DNA of 64,000 nucleotides from Symsagittifera roscoffensis (taxonomy: Eukaryota; Xenacoelomorpha; Acoela; Convolutidae). The translations under genes and the position numbers were made by a program. The DNA lies in the NCBI RefSeq assembly GCF_963678635.1, contig NC_087063.1, positions 36,988,540 through 37,052,539 of the forward strand. Reading direction: 5' to 3'. The notes under the pieces were generated by a model. That model did no database searches. It was given only the letters and a program-made list of their open reading frames with translations, and was not told where the DNA came from. Below are positions 22,723 to 34,945 of this stretch, in pieces. Position 1 is the first letter of the stretch, and every line of letters starts with the position of its first letter.

Positions 22723-24258
22723 TTGCAAAGAGTTCGTTCCTCACAGCAACAGACCCAAAGGATGTCACAAACCTCGCAGATCAGAAGAAGAACCACGAAA
22801 CTCCGTCTGGACGACGCCCCGACCATCAACCCCGAAGATGTGGAACAAGCGATCAAACGCGCCCAGCCGTCTAAAGCAGCTGGCCGGCATGAGATAAACA
22901 GCCTACACTTGAAGAAACTAGGATCGCTAGCCGTCAGTTACTTGTGTAACACCTTCCAGCTCTCCCTCAACACTGGCATCATCCCCACCATCTGGAGAAA
23001 GTCCAACGTCATCCCTCTCCCCAAAACTGGCAAAGACCACTCTGTTGGGAAGAATTGGAGACCCATCATTCTTCTCTCCGCCACTGCCAAGATCATGGAA
23101 AGAATCCTCTTGCCTCACGTCGAGACTGACTCCGTGTTACAGCCAACCCAGCACAGTTTCCGCAAGCACCACTCTACCAACACTGCCCTTCACCACATTG
23201 TCGCTGATATCACTCGTGGCTTTAACCATAAGAAGCCAGCCGACACGACCATCCTGGTTGCTCTCGATCTCATCGCTGCTTTCGATACGGTAGATCACAG
23301 CTACCTTGCAGAGCGCATTCTGCTCAATCGAGCGCCGGATAGTGTCAAACGCTGGATGACTAACTTTTTGCTAGACAGACAGGCAAAAGTTAATTTCAGA
23401 GGGAAGTGCTCCAAGCCTCGGAATATTCACGCTGGTATTGTCCAAGGCGGTGTTCTCTCGCCTACCTTATTCAACCTTTATATGGCCGACTCCCCAGTGC
23501 CTCCAGAAGATATCAGGGTCATCATCTACGCCGATGATGGGACCCTCTACACGTCGGGTCCTGACACTGAAGACCTCGTTGACAGACTCAACAGATAAAT
23601 TGAGACGGTCAGCAACTATTTCCAGTCACTGAACCTCACCATCTCTGAAGATAAGTCGACAGTCACCCTCTTCACTCCTCAGTCTGCTCAGACAAACAAG
23701 CACCCTCATGTTCTCGTGCAAGGCAACATTCTGAAACTCGCGAAGACGCCCAAGCTACTTGGATTTGCCCTGGACACAATGCTCTGTTTCGGACCACATA
23801 CAAGAGACATCGCAGCCAAAGCTCAGAAGATTAATGCGTTACTTAAAGCTCTAGCTGGTAAATCATGGGGCAATGACCGCGAAACCCTCATGACTCTTTA
23901 CAAAGCTACCAGTAGATCTGTCATCAACTACTGCTGTTCCACTTGGGCTCCCATCATCAAAGAGTGCCACTGGAAACGACTACAACTGGCACAGAACAAA
24001 GCTTCACGTATCACAACAGGTTGCTACAACATGACGAACATAGACGACCTGCACAATGAAGCACACATTCTGCCCATTAAAGAACACACCCACATGCTCG
24101 CAAGACCTCTCCCGCACCGACCTCAGATGAAACCTGACCTTTTCAACAAATATGAAAACCAGCTACCGAACCGAAGAATTGAAGAAAAAGAAGCCAAAAG
24201 ACTACAAAAAGCCTTCACACACAGACCGTCAACGAAGTCAGCAGCAGTCTCAGACTGA
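22723..24258 (+). pseudogene. LINE-B ORF2 RT and C-terminal region
   Basis: RT motifs appear in order: NWRPIILLSATAK, ALDLIAAFDTVDH, GIVQGGVLSPTLFNLYM and VIIYADDGTLY. The YADD box is intact. One in-frame TAA at 23596-23598 divides the frame; the reading frame then continues unchanged through LTISEDKSTVTLF, LGFALDTM and the INYCCSTWAP block to a TGA at 24256. The stretch between 22.68 and 22.82 kb that should connect it to the endonuclease part changes frame. Apart from these interruptions the protein looks well kept. Confidence 0.85.
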
Positions 24259-24403
24259 ACCCTGTTTACGGAAGCGCACCTCCTGAAATACACGAAACAG
24301 AAAGTTCACTACCAAGGGTCCGCAGTACACGCCTGGCATAACTCAGAAACCGATACTGTCGTATTTTAAACTCTTATATGTCAAGAATAGCCGAAGAAAT
24401 TGA

Positions 24404-24467
24404 AGATATTTGCCCAAACTGCAATAATCCCGGCCACACAGCCCAGCACCTTTTCGATTGCGCGGCA
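24404..24467 (+). pseudogene. LINE-B C-terminal CCHC zinc knuckle
   Basis: In a frame offset from the RT the sequence reads CPNCNNPGHTAQHLFDC, a CCHC-type knuckle, followed by a conserved-looking tail. This is where APE-type LINEs of this group often carry a nucleic-acid-binding knuckle. A short frame shift lies between the RT end and this piece. Confidence 0.7.
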
Positions 24468-24749
24468 AACCCCACTGATTTGACGGTTGATGCACTCTGA
24501 AAACAACCAGTGGAGGCATCCACTTTTCTCAGACTTGAAGACGACACAGAGATATAGCGGCTACAAACAACAACATATGTTGGTTTTAACGCGATGTTAG
24601 AACAGAGTAGGAATCGATGGATTTCAATTTTGTAATTGTTTTTCTGAACCACTAGAGTTTCAGGTTTACAAGGCTAGTTGATAATTTTATTAAATAGATA
24701 AGTTGAGCTAGAGGACCGTATCGAAAAACATAATTAACAAGTCCCACGT

Positions 24750-25430
24750 CTCTAGCTTTGTGGGTCAAGAGTGTTGACTGTTAATCGAAGTAGCCCCGAT
24801 TGATTTGAAGAGAGTGTTATCCCGCATCAGCTTTGCATCGAAAGGAATGAGTCTCAACCCCAACTCTACCCACAACGTTTTGAACCTTGAATTTCTCTTA
24901 GAAAAGGGAAAACTACATAAAGCAAGAGACATCATCCTTTGGCACGACGTGTTAAACAACCTAATTACCAAACACGGACTGAACAATCAGAAAGCGGAAA
25001 AAATCCCGCATCTGATCACCACGCTCAGAAAACATACCTGGCGAATTGGGGCGATTATTTATGGCCAAAGAGAAAACGCGAAACTCATTTTGCAGAATGA
25101 AGAACATTGAATACTCTAGCAATACCAGCCGGAAAGAAATTAATTTCAAGTTGCAAACAGAAATAGTGGTGGTAACAATCAAACGACATGAAAATACATC
25201 CCTCAACGAACTTGGAAATAATGTTTTTGGAACCGATTCTTCAGCGGTTCACAAAGCTTGAATCACTCGTCAAGAAATATTGTCCACTGTTCAGAAAAAT
25301 CTAAGAAGAAAGGCGAAAGAAAGAACAAGAGAATCAGGCCTCAAAAGGAGAACAAGGAGAAGAATAAGAAGAAAAACAAGAAAAAGTAAGGTGAGATTAT
25401 CTTTTCCATAGCTTTTACTCTGGTAGCTAC
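24750..25430 (+). pseudogene. Orphan coding remnant, unknown family
   Basis: Two overlapping frames form a coding-looking stretch: about 24805-25110 includes FLLEKGKLHKARDIILWHD and LITKHG, and the second at about 25100-25260 includes IVVVTIKRHENTSLN. The far end (25290-25388) is Arg/Lys-rich. A frame shift near 25100 separates the two. It lies between LINE-B and LINE-C and could be the 5'-most ORF of LINE-C, a separate element or a host gene relic. I do not recognise the family. Confidence 0.4.
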
Positions 25431-25460
25431 CTGGAACTCAGTTGTTTCGGAGTGGCCTAG

Positions 25461-26410
25461 GTGAAATCTGTAAAAATGAGTAACCGTACTAGGAGAAATG
25501 TAAACAAATCAAAGGCTGATGATGCCTGGATTTGTGTTGATTGTAAAAAAGAATTCGGAGAACCAATGGGTCAAGTAATGGAATGCGATAACTTCGGCTG
25601 TCGGCAGTTTACGAATTCAAATCTAAAAGTAAGGGCATATGGTGTTGTGACACATGAAAACCCGGAGTAAAAACTCTAATTAAGGCTGCAACCGCTCCAA
25701 AAACGAATCCGGAGATAACTAAAATGAGGAACGAACTGGATAAGACGGTTGATTCCGTGAAGAGTCTAATGGAGGACTTCTGCTACTTCATGAATGGAAC
25801 GAAAGCCAAATCACAGCGAACAATGGGATCAAACGCAGTGAAAGATAATGTCTGAAAAGTAGAGCTTCAGGTCACCAAATCCCTGAAAGACATAATTCTG
25901 GAAGCTGAACAAAACCGGGAAGAAGGAGAAGACTTAAGAAGGAAAAAGAATCTTATTATACACAAAGCCCCTGAAAGCCAGTCAAAGGACTCAAAATAAC
26001 GTTAAAATGAAGACATGTCATTAATCCAGCAACTATGCTCTAGCATAGAAATTGAACCAACTAAAAATAAAAATTGGACCCGACTAGACAAAACCCCTGA
26101 TCAAGTAAACAGAACGAGGTCCCGCCCACAAAGAATCACACTAGACTCACCGGAGGACGCGGAACTCATAATGAAAAATTTGACAAAACTATAGTTTGCC
26201 AAAGGCGAAATCAGACAACTAAGAGTCACTCCTGATAGGAGCACGATAGAGAGAGAAAATGTCCGTTTTCTAGAGCAACGGGCAAAAAACTTAACAGCAG
26301 AGGAACCCGGGAACTTCATACACATTGTCAGAGGGAACAAAGTCATCAGAGTAAAGAAAAGAGAGGTAGATTTATTGCACAGAACAACGCGGGAAACAGA
26401 GAACATTTTG
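25461..26410 (+). pseudogene. LINE-C ORF1: PHD finger and RNA-binding segment
   Basis: The start (MSNRTRRNVNKSKADD, Met at about 25476) leads into a PHD-like WICVDCKKEF and MECDNFGC at 25530-25610; later zinc ligands are lost. After stops near 25668 the next frame gives KAATAPKTNPEITKMRNELD, an acidic/basic coiled-coil-like stretch, a RRKKNLIIHKAPES block like the first strand of an RRM-type ORF1 domain, and RENVRFLEQRAKNL. ORF1 proteins of this kind bind the element RNA. Several stops and at least one frame change are present. Confidence 0.68.
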
Positions 26411-29171
26411 AGCTCTGGTTCGGGAATGTAGACACATTAACTCCTGATAAAATCAGTGAACTACAAGTACTACTATAACAAGAAAATATGCTACCACACA
26501 TCATTGCCCTAACTGAAGCGAAATCCAAGAATTCTGTAATCATGTGGAACCTAATTTGGCACAAATTTGATCACTACAATTTAAAACAAAAAAACATCAA
26601 TCCGAACGAGAAGGGGAGAGGCATGTTGTTTTATATTCGAAAGGACATCGATTACAAGGAAATGAACGATGACTCTGGATTTGAGGAACTGCAAGTATAC
26701 AATCTACTGCTAACAAAGTGAGAAGTTTTGATAGTTTCAACCTATCGAGCCCATCATCAACCCCCGAAAACAATTACAACCTTAACAACTTCTTAAGAAG
26801 CATTGAACCCAACCGTTCTAGATACATTGTACTATGTGACATGAATTACAGAGATATAGATTGGCAATATATCAGCACGAATCATGACGAGAACAGCAAG
26901 TAACACCAATTCATTGAAGCGGTAAGAGATTCTTATCTCAATCAACAGATTGATAGACCAACGCGTGTGACCAAAAACAACGAACCATCACAACTAGATC
27001 TCATGCTAGCCGACAAAACCCTGGAACCAACTAGCATAGAATACATCTCCCCGCTGGTTAAGGGTGATCACACACTAATCCAAGCAAAATTTGATCTGTG
27101 GACAACAAAGCGATGTGAGGAGAGACTGAACTACAACAAATGGGGCTACGTGGAACTCCGATCAGAATTAAACACCAACATAATGTATGAAGAATTGCAA
27201 ACACTAGAGCAAAACTTGGAAAAACTTAAAAGAATTCTTGGTTGTGCTGTTAAGAAGTTCATCCCTAAAAGTAAAATTGGTCTGAAGCAAAACAAAATGC
27301 CGATGAGACTCGAAGTGAGAGATGCAGTTCGTAAAAAACAAAAATTTTGGAGAGGTGTCAGGAGTGATAAAGACACAAGAGAATTATGAAAAAATCGAAG
27401 GTTCAAAACAAAGTCAGGAAACTAACACTGAACTGTGTTCGATTACATGAAGAAGTTATATCAAAGAGCATAAAAGAGCAACCTAAAAAGTTTTGGAACT
27501 ATCAAACAAAAAAAAAACCACTGAGAAGATACCTGCACCCAAAATTAGCGATGATAATTGGGCAACAAAGACCGACAAGGAGAAAGCGACTGCCCTGTCT
27601 GATTTATTCAATTCATTTATCACCATAAAAACACCTGGCAGCTTGGATCTCCAAGAGCAGCAAACAAATATCAGATGATCTATATCTCTCTAAAGAGGTA
27701 ATACTATATGAACTTGCAGCATTAGACACCACACAATCGTTGGGAGCTGACAAGGTTCACCAAAAGATTTGGAGCGAATGCGATATGGTTTAGCTGAAAC
27801 ACTGTGTTCTTTAATGCAAAAAACTTGGTATAAGGGAGAAATATCCGGAGAATGGATATATAACAGCGATTCACAAAGGAGACGCAAAACGTGACCCAAA
27901 CAATTACAGACCTGTTAGCCTCACATCAATCTGTTGCGAAATAATGGAAAAAGTGATAAGAAGACACCTGTTTGACTTCTTGAGACAAAACAACATCTTA
28001 TCAGACAAACAGTATGGTTTCTTACCAGGTCGACCAACGACTCTCCTGTTAGTAAAAGCGCTCGACGACTGGACTGGTGAACTGGACAAGGGTTATGAGG
28101 TGGACATTGACATGCAAAAAGCTTTTGATAGCCTTCCTCACAAAACACAATTGAATACAATATCATAACATGGGATCAAAGGTAAAACTTCAAACTGGAT
28201 CACAGCATTCTTAACGGATAGGAGGCAACGGGTAGTGGTAAACGAAAGTTTTTTGGAGTGGGCACCAGTTGTCAGCGGAGTCCCACAAGGATCTGTCCTG
28301 GGACCAAAATTTTTTGTGCTATATATCAACTCGATGACGGATGGCATTACATCCCCTATGCTTCTATACGCAGATGACGCAAAAATATTCAGATCAATTA
28401 CTGATAAGACTCAAGAGGAAGAACTACAATTTGACCTGAATGAAAATTCCAAATGGGCTAAAAGCAGTTTAATGAATTTCAATCTAACAAAAAGTCATAC
28501 ACTCACCCTAATGGGAAGAACGAAACAATCTGAACGGAACTATACCTTAAAGGGCGGAAAACAATTAAGCAAAGTTGAATCAGAGAAAGATCTGGGAGTA
28601 ATCGTTGACTCAAAATTACATTACTGTGAGCACATCGCCAGAAAAACGAAAGTGGCAAACAGTATAGTCGCGATAATCAGGAAAAGCTTCGTGAACCTGA
28701 CCTCTGAAGTTCTAACGACCCTGTACAAAGCCTTAGTAAGAACACATCTGGAGTATGCAAATTAGGCATGGAATCCACACCTTAAAAATTACGATTGAAA
28801 ATGTTCAGCGACGCACAACGAAACTTATTCCAGGTATATGCGAATACAGCTACTCGAAACGACTTCAGATTTTGAAACTACCAACACTCGAGTACAGGCG
28901 CAAACGGGGTAGAAGGATTGAAGTCTTAAAAACTCTGAACGGTCTATACTATACATCAAATCAACGAAAGAGACAAAGAAAAAATCTTTTCAAGATTGTG
29001 ACCAAGAAGACCAGAACTACTGCTAGACAAAATTTCTTTTTAGTTGCAGCCATCAACGTTTGGAACTCGTTGCGCAAAACAGTAATATCAAGCGAGAGTG
29101 TACACGTTTTCAATTCCAGACTAGACAAACTATGGGCGTCTGAAAATTATGACGCATCGTTTATGGAATGA
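26410..29171 (+). pseudogene. LINE-C ORF2: APE endonuclease and RT
   Basis: Endonuclease motifs lie in order in shifting frames: GNVDTL near 26420, IIALTEAKSKNS near 26500, YIVLCDMNYRDIDW near 26820, SQLDLMLADKT near 26990 and VKGDHTLI near 27055. RT motifs are NNYRPVSLTS near 27900, IDMQKAFDSLPH near 28105, SGVPQGSVLGP near 28275 and LLYADDAKIF near 28365; the YADD box is intact. A TAA follows near 28168 and a TAG near 28763 inside otherwise continuous sequence. The frame closes at 29171. Confidence 0.83.
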
Positions 29172-29240
29172 CGAAATGGACGTCCAAGAAAGAGCTGGTC
29201 GACAGAGGCCTGGGAGGCCTACAGATCAGAACTCAACCTG

Positions 29241-29639
29241 TGAACCTGTGATAAAATTCGCCCGGAAGTACATACCGGCCGAAAATTAAGCAAGGTTATG
29301 GAAGGACTGGCTAGCGTCTAAACACAGCTTCACATGCTTTTAACCGGTTATATCGAAGCCAGTTCTATGAGTGGTCCATTAACATCGGGTTGACAAAGTC
29401 GTTACTATTTAAGGCTATCGGCCAGATCGGGCAAATTAACTTAGTCACATGCAAAAATTGTAAGCTCATAGCTTGGTCTCAGTATCCTCAGACCAAAAGG
29501 TCACTCCTAAATACAGGGGGCTACAACTTATTATCATATTACGATTATTTTTGTTGAGTAGAAAAAAATCATATCCATCGGAGATGGATCAACCCTTTCC
29601 TTCAACTCCTAGCTGCTCATATTCTGAAAAATGAATTAT
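29241..29639. other. Spacer between LINE-C and LINE-D
   Basis: No gene, repeat copy or RNA structure that I can support. It may include LINE-C 3' UTR and LINE-D 5' UTR. Confidence 0.4.
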
Positions 29640-29849
29640 GTGTTAATTAAATTCAATTCAGGACATAACAGAAAGCTAAAAATTGCTAAATCCTCAATTT
29701 CAGTCTCTTCCCAAAACCCTTCCGGAATCTTGAATTTGGTCGAAGAGCTGTCTTGTCGCGGTCAAAGTAGGGTAGCAAAAACTTCCCAATACCATTCCGA
29801 ACTCTCTGGAGCTGCTCCGTAACGATTGTAGCTGCACAATTGTTACATA

Positions 29850-30700
29850 TGGGAATGTTCCCCCGCTCTTGCTCAACGCAACCGCGTTGGATCAACGTCG
29901 GCTTGGAAATGTGACCACTGCAAACGTTACGTGAAACACGATGATGCTACAGCTATTGGGTGTGAAAAATCTGGAAAAGGTTATATGGAGCATGTGTTTC
30001 TCTATCAGCTGTCAATGTATCGTGGATGGGTGAAATCGAAAATTGCCTTAAGATTTGTGACAATTGCTTGGAAGTGGATATCTTCAAATACGAAGCTAAG
30101 TTTTGTACCATGTTTTGCGATGCAACCGAAAAAAAAAGTTAAGTTCAAAAAAAAAGAATGAATAAGTTTACAGTTTTATCTATTGTTGAATGTGAAATAA
30201 CGCGTATTGTTAAAAAAATCCCCACGTACACAAAAACGAAAATGTTGTAAAAGCATTCAGTGACAATCTCCCTTCCTATCGTGATGTATTAACCAATGGT
30301 ACTGGCAATACTAAGACACCACCGGTCGACACAAAAAAAATGTTAACCAATTTGTGATCAACGGTGTGCCTGAGTTGGGTAACACCTTCAATGCTCGCGT
30401 CGCATCGGTTGCCAATATTCTTGCGGAAAAATGCAGCCGATGTGTCTAAAATCTGAAAATAACATTGCTTCAGCTCGAACACTTGGGAAATCTCAAAAAA
30501 CCAATAATGAACGTTGAACGTGTCGGCCATTATTGTTTGCCAGGAATAACGCTCACTTCACGGATCGCTGTTTCGCCAGGAGCAATCATTCGAAGGATTT
30601 TCGCATTCCTGTTTACGATAAAAAAATTTCTTTTGCGCTCGGACAGGGAAATCGAAAAGAAAGCTCTAGCCAAAAGATACGAGATGATATAAAAAGAAAA
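29850..30700 (+). pseudogene. LINE-D ORF1: PHD-like finger and RNA-binding segment
   Basis: At about 29903-29970 the frame reads WKCDHCKRYVKHDDATA then GCEKSGKGYMEHVF, the first half of a PHD-like finger closely parallel to LINE-C ORF1 (WICVDCKKEF). Downstream, in other frames, a LVINGVPELGN block near 30345 resembles the RRM-like strand of LINE ORF1 proteins. A basic Lys-rich end (IRDDI, KENKEKEDFQ) lies near 30680-30720. Stops and frame changes are frequent. Confidence 0.6.
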
Positions 30701-30796
30701 TAAGGAGAAGGAAGACTTCCAAATTAAACAACTACAGTTATTTTATAAAGGTCAAATTATCAACTAAGAAACAAATGTTTGACTAGAAAATATAAA

Positions 30797-33630
30797 TTGC
30801 GTACTTCTGAATTGCCAATCCATTTGCAGTCGCGAGAAACGACAAAATTCTATTCAACTACTAATTGTTAAAATTTTTTCCATTGCTTCTCTTACCGAGG
30901 CTTGGTTATCCAGCGGAATCATGAATTCCAAAATTTGTCAAAGATCCTTTCAGCAAACTCTATCAACATTTGACTGTAATTATTGTGAACACGGCGGCGT
31001 TCTTATTATATCGCATAACAAAAACCTTACTATTAGCGACCTTTCTATTACCAATTTCCCATTCTCTGTTGCATGTGTAGTTCCCTAATCAGTAACACAA
31101 GTCTGCATCAGTAACACAAGTCTGATGTTCTTCCTCGTAATCTATAATCCTGATTCTAATTCCCGTTATCATGAGTCGAATGGTACACTTACAGCATGCC
31201 TTTCAGCTTACAGTCATTCCTTTAAGTCGTATTCCACATCTCTCATCTTAGATGCAAAGTTTGATGTTTTCAATTTGGGTGATTTTATTTTACCTGCAAT
31301 TAATTGGCAAACAGCTACCGGAACAGCGACATTCGAAAGAGCTTTCTTAGATATGGTCAGTGACTTTGGGCTAAACCAGTTCATAAATGCACCAACTCAC
31401 GTCAAAGGAAACTGTGTTGATTGAGTTTTTGGCACAGTTGATTCTCTTCCTTTCAGTACCCCAGTAATAAGATTGTCGGATCATTTTCCTGTTATCTTTG
31501 AAATTGAAATTTTTTTGTCCATCAAGTCTGTCAGTACTTTTGATATTAATTCCAAACCGACTTTCTCCAAATAGATGTATAATGAAAACTTGAACAAATT
31601 ATATAACTCACCCAGCACCTCAGCGATCTTTAACTTTTCTCTTCATTGGTAGTCTCTTTTACACACAGCTCTTTCATCCTCTTCCAAACAAAAACTTCAA
31701 AAACGTTTACTAATGCCACATTATTATTCATCTCACACAATGCATCTCATGAATTTGCGCGCTTTAAATAAAAGAAAACTTAAACAAAATTGGAATTTAA
31801 ATTTATCTCTTAGACAAATGAGAACAAATTATGATCTATTTGACTCTATTGAGCTTGATAGAAAAATTTACGTAGAAAGTTTCTTTATTCAAGACTCAAA
31901 CCATTGTTTTCAGTCTCTTTGATCATTACACCAAGCCTCTTCATATACCTGGAATGCAAGGCACAATTGTTCAACGAGTTTTTTGGATCAGTCTTTGGTC
32001 CGAAATTTATCACTGATATTATGTTTCCTTCCCTTAAAATTTTCCACCTGGAAGATGTTTTGATTAAAAACCCTGACGTTAAAAGATTTCTAGAAGCTTG
32101 TGATGATAGCTGCTCAATGGGATCTGATGCGTTACCATCTTTTGTCATCAAACATTGCTCCTATATGTTGTGCCCAGCGTTAAGCATTTTGCTTAATTCA
32201 ATCGTTTCTAGCTTTTTCGGGCAATCTGAATGGAAAATATTACATGCTACACCCTTTATTAAGTCAGGATCATCGAATGATATCTCAAATTATTGACCAA
32301 TCAAAATTGTCGCTTATTTTTGAGCGCATCTTGTTCTATTATCTTTTTCCTAAAGCTAAGAAGATAATTAAACCACAGCATCATGGGTTCTTGAAATCTC
32401 GAAATACTGTATCGCAGATAATAACCTATTTGGATCTTCTTTATGCCAACCCTGATAACAACCTTCCATGTTTATTTATCTATTTCGACATAGAAAAGGC
32501 ATTTGATTCAGTGTCCCATCATTTACTCTTAACAAAACTCTGTACCCTTGGCTTTGATTTTGATTTCATTAGTCTGTTTACATTTTATCTTAATGACAGA
32601 CGTCAATATAATAAGTTAGAAAACACCCTATCCAACCTATCCAACGTTATAGATGTTACTTCTGGTGTCCCTCACGGTAGCGTTCTGGGTCCTCTCTTCT
32701 TATTGTTTTTTATTGATGATCTTCCTGATGAAGCTGTTAGTAGTGTATATTTTTTGTTTTGCGATGACTTAAAACTACAATCAAGTTCATCGATTGAAAA
32801 TATTCAACGTGATATTGACACACTTTCTGAATGTGCAAAATTAAATTCAAATAGACTTTCGTTTCATTCTTCAAAATCCAAGATTTTGAGTTTTGGCTCA
32901 ACACTATGGATAACGTTTCAAGAGAATTTGTCGAGAATATTAAAGTTTTGGGCCTGATTATCAAAACTAAATTTAATTAGATTAACTAACCTCAAACTTG
33001 CCAAAAGCAACAAAACTTTCAATTTTATACGGAGAAATGTGCCTTTTCAAGTTAAACACCAATGTAAACTTTTACTCTATCGATCATTAGTTCGATCGTG
33101 ATACTTTTTAGCTCCATTGCACGGTCATCTTCAATAAACAGACTTCGCAGACTCGAAAGTTTACAAAAATGCGTTACTAAATGGGTTTCAAATTCGAATG
33201 ACTATGACAAATGCCTACAGCTGCTCAACATGCCTCCTATCTGCTACGAAATTATTCGTACTGATGTAATTTTCTTATAGAAAATTTGGCAACAAAAAGT
33301 CGACATCGCGGTTTAATTGTGGTTGATTCAGTTCACAAGTTCTACTCGTTCTGCTTGTACAAATCAGTTTGCATTTAAACATACAAGACGATTCAAATCT
33401 GACAACAACTTCTTCATCAGAGCAGTCCCTACTGCAAACGGACTTTTGAAACTGAATATCTTAAACTTTGAATCTACCCTACCCATTTTCTTAAGAGACC
33501 TTAAAAGCTATCTGGTTCAAAAACAAAATTCTTTTAACCTAAACATTTCGTGTAATTTTTCCATTAAATGTTTTGTGTTTAAATTGCCGATCATAATTTG
33601 CATTGTTTTGTATTGTTATATTCTTTGATC
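30797..33630 (+). pseudogene. LINE-D ORF2: endonuclease and RT
   Basis: Endonuclease: NCVLLNCQSICSR near 30797, SLTEAWLSSG near 30885, GDFILPAINW near 31280, then NAPTHVKGNCVD followed by a stop and VFGTVDSLP, and LSDHFPV near 31475. RT: FERILFYYLFP near 32320, IYFDIEKAFDSV near 32480, SGVPHGSVLGP near 32660, CDDLKL near 32760 with the two catalytic Asp kept although the preceding residue is Cys. The C-terminus ends with NSFNLNISCN near 33530, matching LINE-A. Confidence 0.8.
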
Positions 33631-33680
33631 TACATATTCCACCTAGTATCTATTGTACTTCTTGAATTGTGAATTCAAGT

Positions 33681-33713
33681 CTTTTACTACTACTACTACT
33701 ATTACTACTACTA
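33681..33713 (+). repeat. Trinucleotide tail of LINE-D
   Basis: A run of ACT units with one ATT interruption directly follows the LINE-D 3' UTR. It parallels the LINE-A tail and marks the 3' boundary of the element. Confidence 0.8.
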
Positions 33714-34945
33714 CTAATGTCTTCGATTATAATTTCAGTCGTCTCTTTCGTTAATCGCACGTCTGCGTTATGGCGTTTTGTCAGCAAAAACTGGTGTTCT
33801 GATTTTCGCGATTTCAGTGTTCGCAAAAAATAAAATTGTTACGTGTCATGCACGCCCAGATCGATATTTCTAAAATTGTTTCTTTTTTCCAAATTGACCT
33901 CTACCAATTCGTTGAATTGCATGGTTTTACACTGTTAACTCATCGAAACAGCCAATTTTTCCACTCGGCTGCTATCAATAAAGTTTCGATGTCATCATGC
34001 TTTTTGACCATTCTGGTCGATGGTCACATACTCCCTGGATATTCCGGTCAATGTCCTCATTCAGCCTCGTGAAGTTCATGAAAATGGTACAGTGTCATGG
34101 AACATAATTTGCTAAATGAACGGAAAAACTTTTATCTACATCATCTCGACTCACTGAAAACTACTTATGAATTCAATTTACATCGTTGTAGCCTTCTAAC
34201 AATTTCATTAAACTGCACTTTGAGGAAATGACTCGAGATAAAACATCTTTTCTGACTTTTAGTGCCATTATTTTGATTCAAAAATTCTTCGCCTAGATTG
34301 AAAAAGTGTTAGAACCAAAGTAATGCTCCAAACTGATTATCATTCTATGCTCCATCGCTTTGAAAAATCAGTTGTTATTGGTCCTGGATTTTAAAAATAA
34401 TAAACTCGGTGGCTAGAAGGAACGATGAAAAAATCTCCCTCTTCAAGAGATTACACAAGTCTTTCATGTCACCACAAAGTGAACAGTCATCTTAGTTGGT
34501 TAAAAAGACTCATGCAGGCTAGAATCTTCTTCTATACTTTTGACTCAAGCGTTTCTAGATAAAAAAATAAGTGTTTCTAAAAACACTAACAAAAATCACA
34601 ATGCATTTTTATAAATTCAACAATTTTATAAACTCAAAAACGAATTAAAAAATTTTTCTTTCAATCAGTTTCAATTTCAAGCTTAGTTGCTTGGTTTCTC
34701 ATTTGATTTCTGCTCGCACACAATGATTCTGAGTTTTACTTTTCCTCTTCTTTGTTATTCTTTCTCTCATTTCTTTCTTTTAATTTTCATCGTTTAGAAG
34801 TTCTAAAATTTCTAAATTCTTCTAATCTTTCACCTTTTTGCATCTTGTCATTCGGATTTTTGCCACTGCTCCATCTCCTCCTCCTGCGACATCGACTCTG
34901 CAACACATCGGTGGCCATTCTGTCGCTGTTGGAGGCAGTCTTCCA
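33714..34945. other. Spacer between the LINE cluster and the LTR block
   Basis: AT-rich with a T/C-rich stretch at about 34680-34870. Short frames show no domain. No repeat copy recognised. Confidence 0.4.

Larger units (their letters stand above)
21013..24740 (+). mobile_element. LINE-B: APE-type LINE with 2A-like motif and PHD finger
   Basis: The order is a 5' region, hydrophobic leader, 2A-like motif, PHD finger, APE endonuclease, RT, C-terminal domain, CCHC knuckle and a short 3' region. The clade is CR1/jockey-like by its motifs. The element is markedly richer in G and C than its surroundings and has few A/T runs, so it stands out as foreign or recent. A handful of interruptions (about six) break the ORF: stops near 22.68 kb, a frame change between 22.75 and 22.82 kb, one stop at 23596-23598 and several near the C-terminus. 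Exact ends were not resolved. Confidence 0.85.
25440..29240 (+). mobile_element. LINE-C: CR1/Rex1-like LINE with two ORFs
   Basis: ORF1 (PHD finger, coiled-coil/RNA-binding segment) is followed by ORF2 (APE endonuclease, RT, C-terminal domain). The C-terminal block with NVQRRTTKLIPGI and LKLPTLEYRRKRG is typical of CR1/Rex1 lineages. At least eight stops or frame changes spread over both ORFs make it older than LINE-A and LINE-B. The 3' end is uncertain; I place it soon after the ORF2 end at 29171. No poly(A) tail is seen. Confidence 0.83.
29640..33713 (+). mobile_element. LINE-D: CR1/Rex1-like LINE, near full length but decayed
   Basis: The order is ORF1 with PHD-like start, ORF2 with endonuclease and RT, then a 3' end in an (ACT)n/(TAC)n tract at 33681-33713. 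The RT (GFLKSRNTVSQI, FIYFDIEKAFDSVSH, SGVPHGSVLGPLF, FLFCDDLKL) and C-terminus match LINE-A. Many stops and frame changes (well over ten) show it is the oldest copy of this lineage here. The 5' end is set only by the first ORF1-like sequence. Confidence 0.82.

Noticed and set aside
21755-22768. 337-codon minus-strand frame across LINE-B
   Set aside because: It is antisense to the PHD/endonuclease coding and arises from GC-rich codon use.
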